From Ruminococcus sp. (GTDB lineage Bacteria; Bacillota; Clostridia; Oscillospirales; Ruminococcaceae), in the NCBI GenBank assembly GCA_015066805.1, contig SVNP01000001.1, positions 1 to 64,000 of the forward strand: DNA of 64,000 bases. The letters run 5' to 3'. Of this stretch, positions 7,767 through 16,022 are shown in pieces. Both the position numbers and the translations under genes were made by a program. The notes beneath the pieces are model-generated. The model searched no databases. It was not told the origin of the DNA and saw only the letters and a program-made list of their open reading frames with translations. Within the stretch, counting starts at the first letter, position 1. Each line of letters starts with the position of its first letter.

Positions 7767-8828
7767 ATGCAAACGATTTGTGTACTGTTCGGCGGTGTTT
7801 CCCCCGAACATGACATCTCTCTGCGCTCCGCAGAGGCCGTACTGCGGAACATGAAAACCGAAAACCGCACCATTCTGCCGGTGGGTATTACCAAGGAGGG
7901 CCAATGGCTGCTCTTTGGCGGCAAAGATTACAGCGAGCTTGGCAACGGAAGCTGGAAGGAGAATCCTGCCAACCGTACCGCTTTTCTTTCTCCCGTTAAG
8001 GGCATGGGTCTGTGCATCGTTAATTCCGAAGGCAAGGCCGAGACTGTGAAAGTAGATGTTGTTTTCCCTGTGCTGCATGGCGAAAACGGTGAGGACGGTA
8101 CCATTCAGGGATTGTTTACGCTGGCAGGTATCCCCTATGTGGGCTGCGGTGTGCTGGCTTCTGCTGCCGCTATGGATAAATCCGCAACCAAGCTGATGGC
8201 TGCCACCACAGGTGTAAAGCAAGCCGATTGGCTGGTACTGCGCCGTCGGGATTTCAAAACCGATGCCGACACCATGTGCAAAGCTGTCACCGAAAAGCTT
8301 TGCTACCCCGTATTCATCAAGCCTTGCAGCACCGGTTCTTCCGTGGGTGTTTCCAAGGCAAAGAACACCGAAGAACTGCTTGCCGCACTGGAAAATGCCT
8401 TCCGCTTTGATGAAAAAGTGCTGGCAGAAGCATTTATCAACGGCAAGGAAGTGGAGGTGGCCGTAATGGGCAACTATGAGCCCGTTGCCGCTACCCCCGG
8501 TGAGATCGACGCAGGTGCAGAGTTTTATGACTTTGAGACCAAATATGTGACAACAACCTCCACGCCCTATATTCCTGCCCGTGTCCCCGCACAGACCCTC
8601 TCTGCCGTGCAGGATTGGGCGGTAAAGATCTACCGTGCACTGGGCTGCAAGGGGCTTTCCCGTGTGGATTTCTTTGTGACCCGTGATACAGGTGAGATCG
8701 TCTTTAACGAGATCAACACCCTGCCCGGATTCACCTCTATCTCCATGTACCCCAAAATGTTTGCTGCCGATGGTGTGGATTTCCCCGAGCTGATCGAACG
8801 GGTCATCGCACTGGCTTTGGAGGACTGA
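7767..8828 (+). CDS. ddl: D-alanine--D-alanine ligase
   Basis: Ddl joins two D-Ala with ATP to make the dipeptide end of the peptidoglycan stem. The 353-residue ATP-grasp protein begins with LFGGVSPEHDISLRSA, contains the glycine-rich loop KPCSTGSSVGVSKA, and ends with the metal-binding EINTLPGFTSISMYPKM. In this last motif FTSISMYP is typical of D-Ala-D-Ala ligases. GGAGG lies five bases before the ATG. murF starts two bases after its stop, so substrate maker and user are coupled. Confidence 0.95.
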   Translation: MQTICVLFGGVSPEHDISLRSAEAVLRNMKTENRTILPVGITKEGQWLLFGGKDYSELGNGSWKENPANRTAFLSPVKGMGLCIVNSEGKAETVKVDVVFPVLHGENGEDGTIQGLFTLAGIPYVGCGVLASAAAMDKSATKLMAATTGVKQADWLVLRRRDFKTDADTMCKAVTEKLCYPVFIKPCSTGSSVGVSKAKNTEELLAALENAFRFDEKVLAEAFINGKEVEVAVMGNYEPVAATPGEIDAGAEFYDFETKYVTTTSTPYIPARVPAQTLSAVQDWAVKIYRALGCKGLSRVDFFVTRDTGEIVFNEINTLPGFTSISMYPKMFAADGVDFPELIERVIALALED

Positions 8829-8830
8829 TC

Positions 8831-10237
8831 ATGGCAATGTGTGCGCCCACGCCTGCAACCGTGCAGGCAAATACCCTGTGCCAATGGCTGCAAATGCCCC
8901 CCTTTGCGGAGGATTTTACGGTGACGGGTTTCAGTACCGATACCCGCACCATTGTACCCGGCAATTGCTTTCTTGCCCTGAAGGGTGAAAACTTTAACGG
9001 CAATCTGTACGCACAGGCTGCCGCAGAGCAAGGGGCCGTGCTGTGCATCCTCTCCCAGCAGCCCACAGAGCCGCTGACTGTGCCCTACCTGCTGGTAGAG
9101 GACTGTGTGCGTGCCTATGGCATCATTGCTGCGGGCTACTTAGAGCAGCTTCGGCAGCAGGGAACTAGGATCATCGGCATTACAGGCAGCAGCGGCAAAA
9201 CCACCGTCAAGGATATGACTGCCCATGTGCTTTCCAAGGGATTTGCTACCTATTGCACCGCAGGCAATCACAATAACCATATCGGCCTGCCCTATACGGC
9301 TCTGCGTGCCCCCAAAGAGGCGGAAATCGTTATTTTGGAAATGGGTATGAATCATACGGGAGAAATCGCCTACCTGACAGGAATCGCCCACCCTGAACTC
9401 AGCATCATCACCAATGTGGGAACGGCTCATATCGGCAATCTGGGTTCTCAGCAAGCCATTTTTGATGCGAAAATGGAGATCACCCAAGGCATGCGGCAGG
9501 AGAGCGGTATTCTGGTGCTGCCTGCCGAAGATGCACATCTGGCACTGGTGCAGCAGCAATCTCCCCTGCCCTGTAACCTGCGTTACAGCAGCCGCACAGG
9601 TTTACCTTTCGCCGCACTGCAGGCTGAAAACATTCGTGAAACAGCTACTGAGACCCGTTTTACCGCATCCTATGCAGGGGCAACTGCCGAGGTCACGCTG
9701 CCTATGACCGGTATTCATAACGTAAGCAACAGCCTGCTTGCCATAGATGCCGCCCTTGCCTGCGGAATGTCTTTACAGGAGGCTGCGGCGGCTTTGGCTG
9801 ATTTTGCACCCGGTGCTATGCGAAGCGAACGTGTGGTTCTGGGGAATCTCACTGTCATTCAGGATTATTACAACGCCAACCCCGAGGCCATGCGGGCTTC
9901 TCTGGCGGCTTTGCAGACCATTGCGTCAGGTGCAAAGCGCATTGCGGTACTGGGCAATATGAATGAACTGGGCACCTACGCCGCCAAGGCACATCGGGAG
10001 CTGGGCGCACTGGTAAAAGCCTCCGCCGATGCTGCTTATTTTTGCGGCGTGAATCATGCGGATTTTGCTTCGGGGCACGGCGCAGGCTGCCATGCCTTTG
10101 AGCAGCAATCCGATCTGATCACGCAGCTTTGTGCAGATCTGGCGGCAGATGATACCAAAGCCGTGCTGCTGATCAAAGGCTCCCGCGGCATGAAGATGGA
10201 AAACGTCTTTGCCGCCATCTCGCAAATCAAATCATAA
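8831..10237 (+). CDS. murF: UDP-N-acetylmuramoyl-tripeptide--D-alanyl-D-alanine ligase MurF
   Basis: MurF adds D-Ala-D-Ala to UDP-MurNAc-tripeptide, the last cytoplasmic step of the precursor. The 468 residues show the Mur ligase layout: an N-terminal substrate domain with FSTDTRT, the P-loop GSSGKTT at 119-125, the central MGMNHTGEI, and the C-terminal DYYNANPEAMRASL. The start is supported by GGAGGA six bases upstream, inside the end of ddl. A perfect 15-bp hairpin follows the stop. Confidence 0.95.
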   Translation: MAMCAPTPATVQANTLCQWLQMPPFAEDFTVTGFSTDTRTIVPGNCFLALKGENFNGNLYAQAAAEQGAVLCILSQQPTEPLTVPYLLVEDCVRAYGIIAAGYLEQLRQQGTRIIGITGSSGKTTVKDMTAHVLSKGFATYCTAGNHNNHIGLPYTALRAPKEAEIVILEMGMNHTGEIAYLTGIAHPELSIITNVGTAHIGNLGSQQAIFDAKMEITQGMRQESGILVLPAEDAHLALVQQQSPLPCNLRYSSRTGLPFAALQAENIRETATETRFTASYAGATAEVTLPMTGIHNVSNSLLAIDAALACGMSLQEAAAALADFAPGAMRSERVVLGNLTVIQDYYNANPEAMRASLAALQTIASGAKRIAVLGNMNELGTYAAKAHRELGALVKASADAAYFCGVNHADFASGHGAGCHAFEQQSDLITQLCADLAADDTKAVLLIKGSRGMKMENVFAAISQIKS

Positions 10238-10248
10238 ATTACCGTTTT

Positions 10249-10285
10249 CAAAGCCATTTTTGATATCCTTTCAAAAATGGCTTTG
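10249..10285 (+). terminator. perfect 15-bp hairpin after murF
   Basis: The arms 10249-10263 and 10271-10285 are exactly complementary around a 7-base loop. There is no U-tract on either side, so it could be a weak or factor-assisted terminator or an mRNA end stabiliser. Confidence 0.5.
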
Positions 10286-10334
10286 CGTTACCTATGTCAC
10301 TGCCGCGCCCCATATGCCCCAAAGCATTTTGCAA

Positions 10335-10350
10335 TCTCCATATATGGAGA
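10335..10350. promoter_or_regulatory. 16-bp perfect palindrome before traX-like gene
   Basis: TCTCCATATATGGAGA is self-complementary and ends four bases before the GGAGG binding site of the next gene. It could be an operator or an RNA hairpin that masks the ribosome binding site. No clear promoter is visible beside it. Confidence 0.4.
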
Positions 10351-10365
10351 GAAAGGAGGCCGATG

Positions 10366-11148
10366 ATGCAGCCCGGTAAAGATCATCTCAAGGTTTTGAC
10401 TCGTGACATGATGAAATACCTTGCATATATTCCCATGTTGATCGGTCATATGATCGCTTGGATCAATCTCATGAATCACCCCGAAAACAATCTCGCATTA
10501 TATGAACTGCCGCTTCCGTTGCTGCTGCTGACGGGTCTATCTCTTTTCTGCCCGCCTGTAATGTTTTTCTTCATTGCAGATGGATACAAATACACAAAAG
10601 ACCGGAAAAAATACGCCCTGAGATTGCTGTTGCTTGCCTGTATCACGCAGCCCTTTCATTGGCTCGTGTTTCAGCCCACAGGGGGATGGTGGTCATTCAA
10701 TGTGATATTTACGCTGTTTTTCGGGCTGCTTTCTGTCTTTGCATGGGAAAGCAGCTACACGCTGTGGCAAAGGCTTCTTCTCGTGATCCTGTGCATCGCC
10801 GCCACTGTTCTGCTCTATTGCGATTGGCTGGTTTTCGGCGTATTATTCATATTGCTGCTGCATATTTTCAGAGAACGGCCCAAAGCACGGCTGATCGCCT
10901 ACAGCTCGCTCGCATTGCTCCACACCGCAATAAATCTTTTCTCGTTGGGTACGGTGCCTGCCTTGCCGCTGATTCTCTATATCTGCGTTATGTTTGCGGC
11001 ATTAATGGCAGCATATCTTTGCATGACCGTGTTCTATAACGGCAAAAAAGGCAGATACCCCAACTTTGCCAAATGGTTTTTCTATGTGTTTTATCCGCTG
11101 CACTACCTGCTGATATGGATGATACAATTGACATTGGAGCAATTCTAA
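10366..11148 (+). CDS. TraX-family integral membrane protein
   Basis: A 260-residue polytopic membrane protein with about eight hydrophobic segments. It fits the TraX family: an early LKVLTRDMMKYLAYIPMLIGH, FFFIADGYKYTKDRKKY, and the ending FFYVFYPLHYLLIWMIQL. TraX acetylates F-pilin in the F plasmid, but chromosomal Firmicute homologues stand alone and are thought to be membrane acyltransferase-like proteins of unknown substrate. No conjugation genes are nearby. ATG 10366 lies six bases after GGAGG; ATG 10363 is one codon earlier at three bases. An upstream frame extension to 10294 has no binding site. Confidence 0.85.
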   Translation: MQPGKDHLKVLTRDMMKYLAYIPMLIGHMIAWINLMNHPENNLALYELPLPLLLLTGLSLFCPPVMFFFIADGYKYTKDRKKYALRLLLLACITQPFHWLVFQPTGGWWSFNVIFTLFFGLLSVFAWESSYTLWQRLLLVILCIAATVLLYCDWLVFGVLFILLLHIFRERPKARLIAYSSLALLHTAINLFSLGTVPALPLILYICVMFAALMAAYLCMTVFYNGKKGRYPNFAKWFFYVFYPLHYLLIWMIQLTLEQF

Positions 11149-11161
11149 CCGTGCAGAAACT

Positions 11162-11206
11162 GATCCCCGCAGAAGAAACACAAGTCTTCTGCGGGGATCG
11201 GTTTTT
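11162..11206 (+). terminator. strong intrinsic terminator after traX-like gene
   Basis: The perfect 15-bp arms 11162-11176 and 11185-11199 are followed by GGTTTTT. It lies between convergent genes. Confidence 0.9.
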
Positions 11207-11226
11207 CATGCTCTTGTTGGCTGTGT

Positions 11227-12543
11227 TTATTTCATGAACACAAAGGCTTGCAGATCGAACAACTGTCGCTGATCAAATGCCTGCGAAGCCCAGCCGTGGT
11301 AGGCGTGATCCATCACAAAATACACGCTATGGCGACCCGTCACAGGCTTTACTCTTGTCTGATAGGTGCCATCATGGGTATCTATCATGCAGACACCGAT
11401 CTCCTCGCCATCTTCGTCATCCAAGCGGATGTGAATCTCTGCCTTGCAGCCGCTGCCCGTAACCTGTGCGGCAAAGGTCATACCATCACCTGTAAAATCA
11501 TCACCGAAATCAAAATACTTGTAGCCGATGACTGCGCCCTTATGGATCGCCATAATACAGCGGGTAAAGACATCCTTTTCGGTGATCATGCAGCCGCCCT
11601 TCAGCACGCAGGCGATCTCTGCGGGAGTAATGCGGTAAGGATTCAGGGCAGTTTCAAAGCCCAGAGAAGTCATCTCCACCTCGGGAATGGTGCCGTCGGA
11701 CAGGATCTCCACACGCTCCACACAGGCACGGCGAGAGGTAATGGTACCATTTGTCATGCGGTGATAGAAAATATACCATTGCCCGTTGATACAGCACAGG
11801 GAGCCATGATCGTTGCCACCGGGGTAATCCTTACTGTTATTGATAATCGTTCCCATGCGCACAAAGGGGCCTTCCGGCCGATGGGCAATGGCATAATTCA
11901 GGCAGCAGCCAAATCTCGGGGAGTAGATCAGATAGTATTTCCCGTTGATCTTTCTGGGAGAGCTGGCCTCAAAGAAATCATCGGGTGCGCTGCCGCGGGG
12001 GATCAGATCTGCCTTGTAGGAGCCTTTCTTCACGGTGATCATATCAGGCTCCAGCGCATTGAAGTGGGAACGCTCAAAGCCATAGTAGATGTAGGCACTG
12101 CCGTCATCATCCACCAGCACACCGGGATCATTGAAAACGCCCTCATCACCGCCATCGGCTTCCTCATACCGATACCGTCCCAGCAGCGTAAAAGGTCCTT
12201 CGGGATGATCACTGACACCCACACAGCCCTTGGAGCCTACAATATAGGCATACAGATAGTATTTGCCGTCCTTTTCCACCACATCGGGTGCATACAGCTC
12301 GCTGTCCGTCCACTCGGCGGTATCCGGCTCTCTGCCGTTTTCCCCTCTGGTGCAAAAGCTGATGCCGTGACAGCTCCAGTTGGTCAGATCATTCACGGGA
12401 GCAGACCAGACCATCAGACGGTAATCGCAGAAAAACTCACAGGCTGCTCTGTCATGAGAGCCGTAAATATACACTCTGTCCCCAAACACACGGGGTTCGC
12501 CATCGGGAATATACTCCCACAAGGGCAAAAAGGGATTTGCCAT
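11227..12543 (-). CDS. glycoside hydrolase family 43 (xylosidase/arabinofuranosidase type)
   Basis: GH43 enzymes release xylose or arabinose from hemicellulose by an inverting mechanism. The three catalytic carboxylates can be placed: Asp14 in YIPDGEPRVF (base), Asp139 in FNDPGVLVDDDG (pKa modulator) and Glu192 in DDFFEASSPRKI (acid). The five-bladed propeller fills residues 1-~310. About 120 further residues form a beta-rich C-terminal region that may be a carbohydrate-binding module. There is no signal peptide, so it probably acts in the cytoplasm on imported oligosaccharides. GAGGAGG is six bases before ATG. It is a single-gene unit with its own promoter; exact subfamily and substrate cannot be fixed by eye. 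Confidence 0.88.
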   Translation of the reverse strand: MANPFLPLWEYIPDGEPRVFGDRVYIYGSHDRAACEFFCDYRLMVWSAPVNDLTNWSCHGISFCTRGENGREPDTAEWTDSELYAPDVVEKDGKYYLYAYIVGSKGCVGVSDHPEGPFTLLGRYRYEEADGGDEGVFNDPGVLVDDDGSAYIYYGFERSHFNALEPDMITVKKGSYKADLIPRGSAPDDFFEASSPRKINGKYYLIYSPRFGCCLNYAIAHRPEGPFVRMGTIINNSKDYPGGNDHGSLCCINGQWYIFYHRMTNGTITSRRACVERVEILSDGTIPEVEMTSLGFETALNPYRITPAEIACVLKGGCMITEKDVFTRCIMAIHKGAVIGYKYFDFGDDFTGDGMTFAAQVTGSGCKAEIHIRLDDEDGEEIGVCMIDTHDGTYQTRVKPVTGRHSVYFVMDHAYHGWASQAFDQRQLFDLQAFVFMK

Positions 12544-12586
12544 ACACTACCTCCTCATTGCAGGCGATTGCTCGCCACATACTGCC

Positions 12587-12615
12587 ATTATAACACAAAA
12601 CACCGCAGCTTGCAA
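12587..12615 (-). promoter_or_regulatory. sigma-A promoter of the GH43 gene
   Basis: On the minus strand, TTGCAA (12615-12610) and TATAAT (12592-12587) have a 17-bp spacer. The -35 box lies in the loop of the preceding terminator hairpin. Confidence 0.8.
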
Positions 12616-12628
12616 TAGTCTGCGGTGT
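12596..12628 (-). terminator. terminator of the DUF2752 gene, overlapping the GH43 promoter
   Basis: On the minus strand ACACCGCAG and CTGCGGTGT form a 9-bp stem followed by TTTTG. Its loop holds the -35 box of the GH43 promoter, so the two elements share DNA. Confidence 0.75.
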
Positions 12629-12648
12629 CATGATATAAGCAGAATCCC

Positions 12649-13065
12649 TCATAATATCAGCGTAACAGGCGGCTGCAGCACCGGAAACAGATTCCGTGCG
12701 GCAGTCCACAGAAGCAGCACGGCAATGGCGATCAGCCAGAACCACAGGCTCCGTGGGATCAGTTTACGGGGCTTGCCAAGGCATTTCAGAACCGCCTCTG
12801 CATACCACAGAAGCAGCACCAGCACAATGCCTGCCACCGTGGGGTTGCATCGCAGGGAAAGCCATAGATCTCCGTGCAGCAAAGCCAGCGTGGCACGGGT
12901 ACCGCCGCAGCCGGGACATAAGATCCCCGTAAAGGCATACATGGGGCAAAACATCCACCGACCCACTGCCGCCGCAGCCGCTAAAATCTCTGCCCGAAAC
13001 AGGAACGCCGCCAACAAAACCATTGGCGGCACCCATATTACGGCATATCTGCCGATGCGTTTCAT
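12649..13065 (-). CDS. DUF2752 small membrane protein
   Basis: A 138-residue membrane protein with three hydrophobic helices and the DUF2752 signature CPGCGGTRA beginning at Cys50. The Cys pair next to a membrane helix is the conserved core of this family, whose function is unknown. Its ATG overlaps the stop of the upstream gene (ATGA), so the two proteins are probably made together; a TTG two codons earlier is possible. This domain often sits beside a small two-helix membrane protein, as here. Confidence 0.85.
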   Translation of the reverse strand: MKRIGRYAVIWVPPMVLLAAFLFRAEILAAAAAVGRWMFCPMYAFTGILCPGCGGTRATLALLHGDLWLSLRCNPTVAGIVLVLLLWYAEAVLKCLGKPRKLIPRSLWFWLIAIAVLLLWTAARNLFPVLQPPVTLIL

Positions 13066-13613
13066 GCCCAAGGAGTCTCGTGAAAATCGGAGTTGAAATT
13101 AAAGCCCTCCATACTGGACAATGCACCCATAATGGCACCAAACACCATGGAGATAGCTCCGGCAACAATGGCAATGATGCAGAGGATCTGACCGGTTTTC
13201 AGGTCCTTCTGTGCCTTTTCGGAAAGGCTGGACATCATGGGCTTAAGGTTATTGGCCTTTACCAGACCCACAATACCGATGATGGGACCGGGCAGTGTAC
13301 AGCAACAGAATCCGATGACAATGCTGATGATCAGACCCACAATACCTAAAGTCAGCACAGTACCGGCACGCTTTTCCAGATCGGGATGCACACCGTTAAA
13401 GCCGTTGTTGGGGTAAGGGTTATTGGGGTAAGGGTTGTTGGGGTAAGGGGGCTGCTGATAGGGTGGCTGACCGTAAGGGGGCTGCTGCTGATAAGGATCA
13501 TAGCCGGGGGCAGCATTGGTACCGGGATCGCCGTCCATCTGTGCCTCCTGCTGCAGCTCCTGAGAAACAAAGTCCTGTTCGTTGTTCAGATTAAAGTTGT
13601 TCTGATCTTCCAT
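13062..13613 (-). CDS. proline-rich two-helix membrane protein (DUF4190/CD225-like)
   Basis: A 183-residue protein. Residues 1-~80 are hydrophilic and low-complexity, acidic and then rich in Pro, Tyr, Gln and Asn, with PYPNN repeated three times in a row near 57-70. Two membrane helices follow at about 85-115 and 140-165, joined by a basic loop (LVKANNL). This layout resembles DUF4190 or CD225/dispanin-type bacterial proteins, which are of unknown function and often neighbour DUF2752. The start is ATG 13613, preceded by AAAGGAAAAGGG. Family assignment is by architecture. Confidence 0.7.
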   Translation of the reverse strand: MEDQNNFNLNNEQDFVSQELQQEAQMDGDPGTNAAPGYDPYQQQPPYGQPPYQQPPYPNNPYPNNPYPNNGFNGVHPDLEKRAGTVLTLGIVGLIISIVIGFCCCTLPGPIIGIVGLVKANNLKPMMSSLSEKAQKDLKTGQILCIIAIVAGAISMVFGAIMGALSSMEGFNFNSDFHETPWA

Positions 13614-13657
13614 ATTTTCCCTTTTCCTTTCTGAGGACAACATCCTCTTTACACTTT

Positions 13658-13663
13658 ATTATA
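13658..13663 (-). promoter_or_regulatory. -10 box of the proline-rich protein operon
   Basis: A perfect TATAAT on the minus strand (13663-13658), about 45 bases before the start codon. The -35 at the right distance (ATTCTT) is poor, so the promoter is only partly supported. Confidence 0.4.
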
Positions 13664-13769
13664 GCACATCGCCAAAGCATAAGAATGTATATTCTGTGTG
13701 CGGTTTGTGTCCGAATTATGAATTTGTGGTAATTTCTGACAGGTTGGTTCTCTTTGCAACAGCATTCCC

Positions 13770-13798
13770 TTGACAAGCACAGCCATCTCTGGTACAAT
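13770..13798 (+). promoter_or_regulatory. sigma-A promoter of the LURP-one-like gene
   Basis: A consensus TTGACA (13770-13775), a 17-bp spacer and TACAAT (13793-13798), about 35 bases before the start codon. Confidence 0.85.
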
Positions 13799-13833
13799 AA
13801 ATTCAACTTAAGATACGGAAAGGAAGATACACT

Positions 13834-14304
13834 ATGCAACTGATTTTTAAGCAGCGGCTTTTTTCTTGGTTTGACAGCTATGATGTCTACGATGCGGAGG
13901 GCAATACTCTTTTTTCGGTAAAAGGACAGCTTTCCTGGGGACATTGTCTGAAAATCTATGATGCCTACGGCCGCGCGGCAGGTATGGTCAAGGAAAAGGT
14001 ACTATCCTTCCTGCCCCGATATGAGATCTACGAGGGCGACCGCTATATGGGCTGCATCAGCAAGGAGCTTACCTTCTTCCTGCCCAAATTCAAGGTGGAT
14101 TTTAACGGCTGGCGTATGGACGGCGATTTCTTTGAATGGGATTACCGTATTCTCCGCCCCAACGGCAGCATTGCCGCAGCAGTTTCCAAACAGATCTGGA
14201 ATCTGACCGACACCTATGTCATCGACATTGCCGACCCCGCCGATGCGCTCCACGCCCTGATGCTGGTCATTGCGATAGATGCGGAAAAATGCAGCCGCAA
14301 TTGA
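13834..14304 (+). CDS. LURP-one-related (YxjI-like) protein
   Basis: A 156-residue beta-rich soluble protein. It has the repeating pattern of the LURP-one/tubby-like family: DSYDVYDAEGNTLFSVKG, then IYDAYGRAAGMVKEKVLSFLPRYEIY, and a later WDYRILRPNGSIAAAVSK. Family members form a barrel around a central helix; bacterial ones such as YxjI have no established function. AAAGGAAG precedes the ATG. It has its own promoter, and no terminator separates it from the ABC-F gene. Confidence 0.8.
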   Translation: MQLIFKQRLFSWFDSYDVYDAEGNTLFSVKGQLSWGHCLKIYDAYGRAAGMVKEKVLSFLPRYEIYEGDRYMGCISKELTFFLPKFKVDFNGWRMDGDFFEWDYRILRPNGSIAAAVSKQIWNLTDTYVIDIADPADALHALMLVIAIDAEKCSRN

Positions 14305-14337
14305 TAAAACAGCTTCACTCTCCCCCACAAAAAAGGA

Positions 14338-14366
14338 TTGCAAAAAAACCGCAGATATGATATAAT
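14338..14366 (+). promoter_or_regulatory. sigma-A promoter of the ABC-F gene
   Basis: TTGCAA (14338-14343), a 17-bp spacer and a perfect TATAAT (14361-14366). The transcript leader is about 25 bases, so there is no room for an attenuating leader of the antibiotic-resistance ABC-F type. Confidence 0.8.
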
Positions 14367-14396
14367 AATCGGGATTACGCTGCAAGGAGTATGTAC

Positions 14397-15950
14397 ATGA
14401 GTATTCTGACTGTTGAAAACGTGACCCATGGTTTTGGTGCCAGACAGATCCTGAACAATGCATCGTTCCGTCTGCTGAAGGGCGAACATATCGGTTTGGT
14501 TGGTGCCAATGGTGAAGGTAAATCCACCTTTTTGAATATTATCACAGGCAAGCTTGCTCCCGATGAGGGCAAAATTGAATGGTGCAGACGCATCACCACC
14601 GGTTATCTGGATCAGTACAGCACATTGGAAGCCGGCAAAACCATCTATGATGTGCTGAAGGATGCTTTTGTACATCTGGAGGAGCTGGAACAGGAAATGC
14701 TGGCTCTTTATGACAAAATGGCAGACTGCTCCGAAGAAGAAATGGCAGAAGCCATGGAGGAAGTGGGCGAGATCCAGAATATTCTGGATTACAGCGGCTA
14801 CTACACCATTGACGCCAAGATCTCCGAATACGCAAATGGTCTGGGGCTGGGCGAGATCGGTCTGGACCGGGATGTTACGGAGCTTTCGGGCGGTCAGCGT
14901 GCCAAGGTTCTGCTGGCAAAGGTACTGCTGGAAAACCCCATGATCCTGATTCTGGATGAGCCTACCAACTTTCTGGATGAAAACCACATTGCATGGCTGA
15001 AAAACTTCCTGCAGAATTATGAGAATGCGTTTATTCTGGTTTCTCACGATATTCCCTTTCTCAATGATGTGGTCAATGTGATCTACCATGTGGAGCAGGC
15101 TGTGCTGACCCGTTATGCAGGCGATTACGACAACTTCCTGCGGATGTATGAGCTGAAAAAACGACAGTTGGAGCAAGCCTACGAAAAACAGCAGAAGGAA
15201 ATTGCTGACCTTGAGGATTTTATTGCCAGAAACAAAGCCCGTGTGGCAACCACCAACATGGCAAAATCCCGCCAGAAAAAGCTGGATAAGATGGATAAAA
15301 TCACCCTTGGCCCACGCAAAGCAGAGCTTTCCTTTGGCTTTACTCCTGCCAGAACCCCCGGCCGTGTGGTCATTGAATGCAATGATCTGGTGCTGGGATA
15401 TGATACTCCCCTGACCCGCCCGGTTTCTCTGAAGCTGGAGTGCGGACAGAAAATCGCCATCAAGGGTGTCAACGGTCTGGGTAAATCCACCTTGCTGAAA
15501 ACATTGCTGAAGCTGATCCCTCCTATTTCCGGCACAGTAGAGCATGATCAGTTTATTGAGGTAGGTTATTTTGAGCAGGAAGAGATCGCTACCTCCGATA
15601 CCGCCCTGCAAACCATCTGGGATGCCTACCCTGCCATGACCAATGGTGAAGTGCGTGCGGCTCTGGCAAGATGCGGTCTGACAACAGAACATATCACCTC
15701 ACAGATGCGTGTACTTTCCGGCGGTGAAAACGCCAAGGTGCGCTTATGCAAGCTGATGCTGCAAAGCATCAATCTGCTGGTGCTGGATGAGCCTACCAAC
15801 CACCTGGATGTAGAAGCCAAGGAAGAATTGAAGCGTGCAGTCAAAGAATTCAAAGGCACGGTGCTGCTGGTCAGCCATGAGCCGGAATTTTACTTCGACG
15901 TAGCGGATGAAGTGTGGAATCTGGAGGACTGGACCACCAAAATCGTATAA
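14397..15950 (+). CDS. ABC-F family ATPase (translation factor type)
   Basis: A 517-residue soluble protein with two ABC ATPase domains and no membrane segment. Domain 1 has GANGEGKST and LSGGQRAKVLLAKVLLENP then LDEPTNFLD. Domain 2 has GVNGLGKST and LSGGENAKVRLCKLMLQ then LDEPTNHLD. A charged helical linker (roughly 240-300) joins them and would reach the peptidyl-transferase centre of the ribosome. ABC-F proteins act on stalled or initiating ribosomes; some protect against antibiotics. Nothing here points to a resistance subclass, and the short leader argues for a housekeeping type. ATG 14397 lies seven bases from AAGGAG; ATG 14391 lies only one base from it. Confidence 0.92.
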   Translation: MSILTVENVTHGFGARQILNNASFRLLKGEHIGLVGANGEGKSTFLNIITGKLAPDEGKIEWCRRITTGYLDQYSTLEAGKTIYDVLKDAFVHLEELEQEMLALYDKMADCSEEEMAEAMEEVGEIQNILDYSGYYTIDAKISEYANGLGLGEIGLDRDVTELSGGQRAKVLLAKVLLENPMILILDEPTNFLDENHIAWLKNFLQNYENAFILVSHDIPFLNDVVNVIYHVEQAVLTRYAGDYDNFLRMYELKKRQLEQAYEKQQKEIADLEDFIARNKARVATTNMAKSRQKKLDKMDKITLGPRKAELSFGFTPARTPGRVVIECNDLVLGYDTPLTRPVSLKLECGQKIAIKGVNGLGKSTLLKTLLKLIPPISGTVEHDQFIEVGYFEQEEIATSDTALQTIWDAYPAMTNGEVRAALARCGLTTEHITSQMRVLSGGENAKVRLCKLMLQSINLLVLDEPTNHLDVEAKEELKRAVKEFKGTVLLVSHEPEFYFDVADEVWNLEDWTTKIV

Positions 15951-15960
15951 ACAGGCATAC

Positions 15961-15998
15961 AAAAGCCCTCCCACGGCATACACCGTGGGAGGGCTTGC
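15961..15998. terminator. bidirectional terminator between ABC-F and GNAT genes
   Basis: A perfect 14-bp stem (15963-15976 with 15983-15996). On the minus strand it is followed by TTTT, and on the plus strand by GCTGTTT, so it mainly serves the GNAT gene. Confidence 0.8.
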
Positions 15999-16022
15999 TG
16001 TTTCATCCAAAGAAAAAGCCGT

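Noticed and set aside
10366-11148. TraX-like gene as a sign of a conjugative element
   Set aside because: No relaxase, type IV secretion, integrase or attachment sites are nearby; chromosomal TraX homologues are common in Firmicutes.
13386-13460. Short tandem repeats resembling a CRISPR or satellite
   Set aside because: The repeats encode PYPNN units in frame inside a proline-rich protein, and are too short and contiguous for CRISPR.
14397-15950. ABC-F as an antibiotic resistance gene
   Set aside because: No attenuator leader, no mobile context and no subtype-specific feature seen; a housekeeping ABC-F is more likely.
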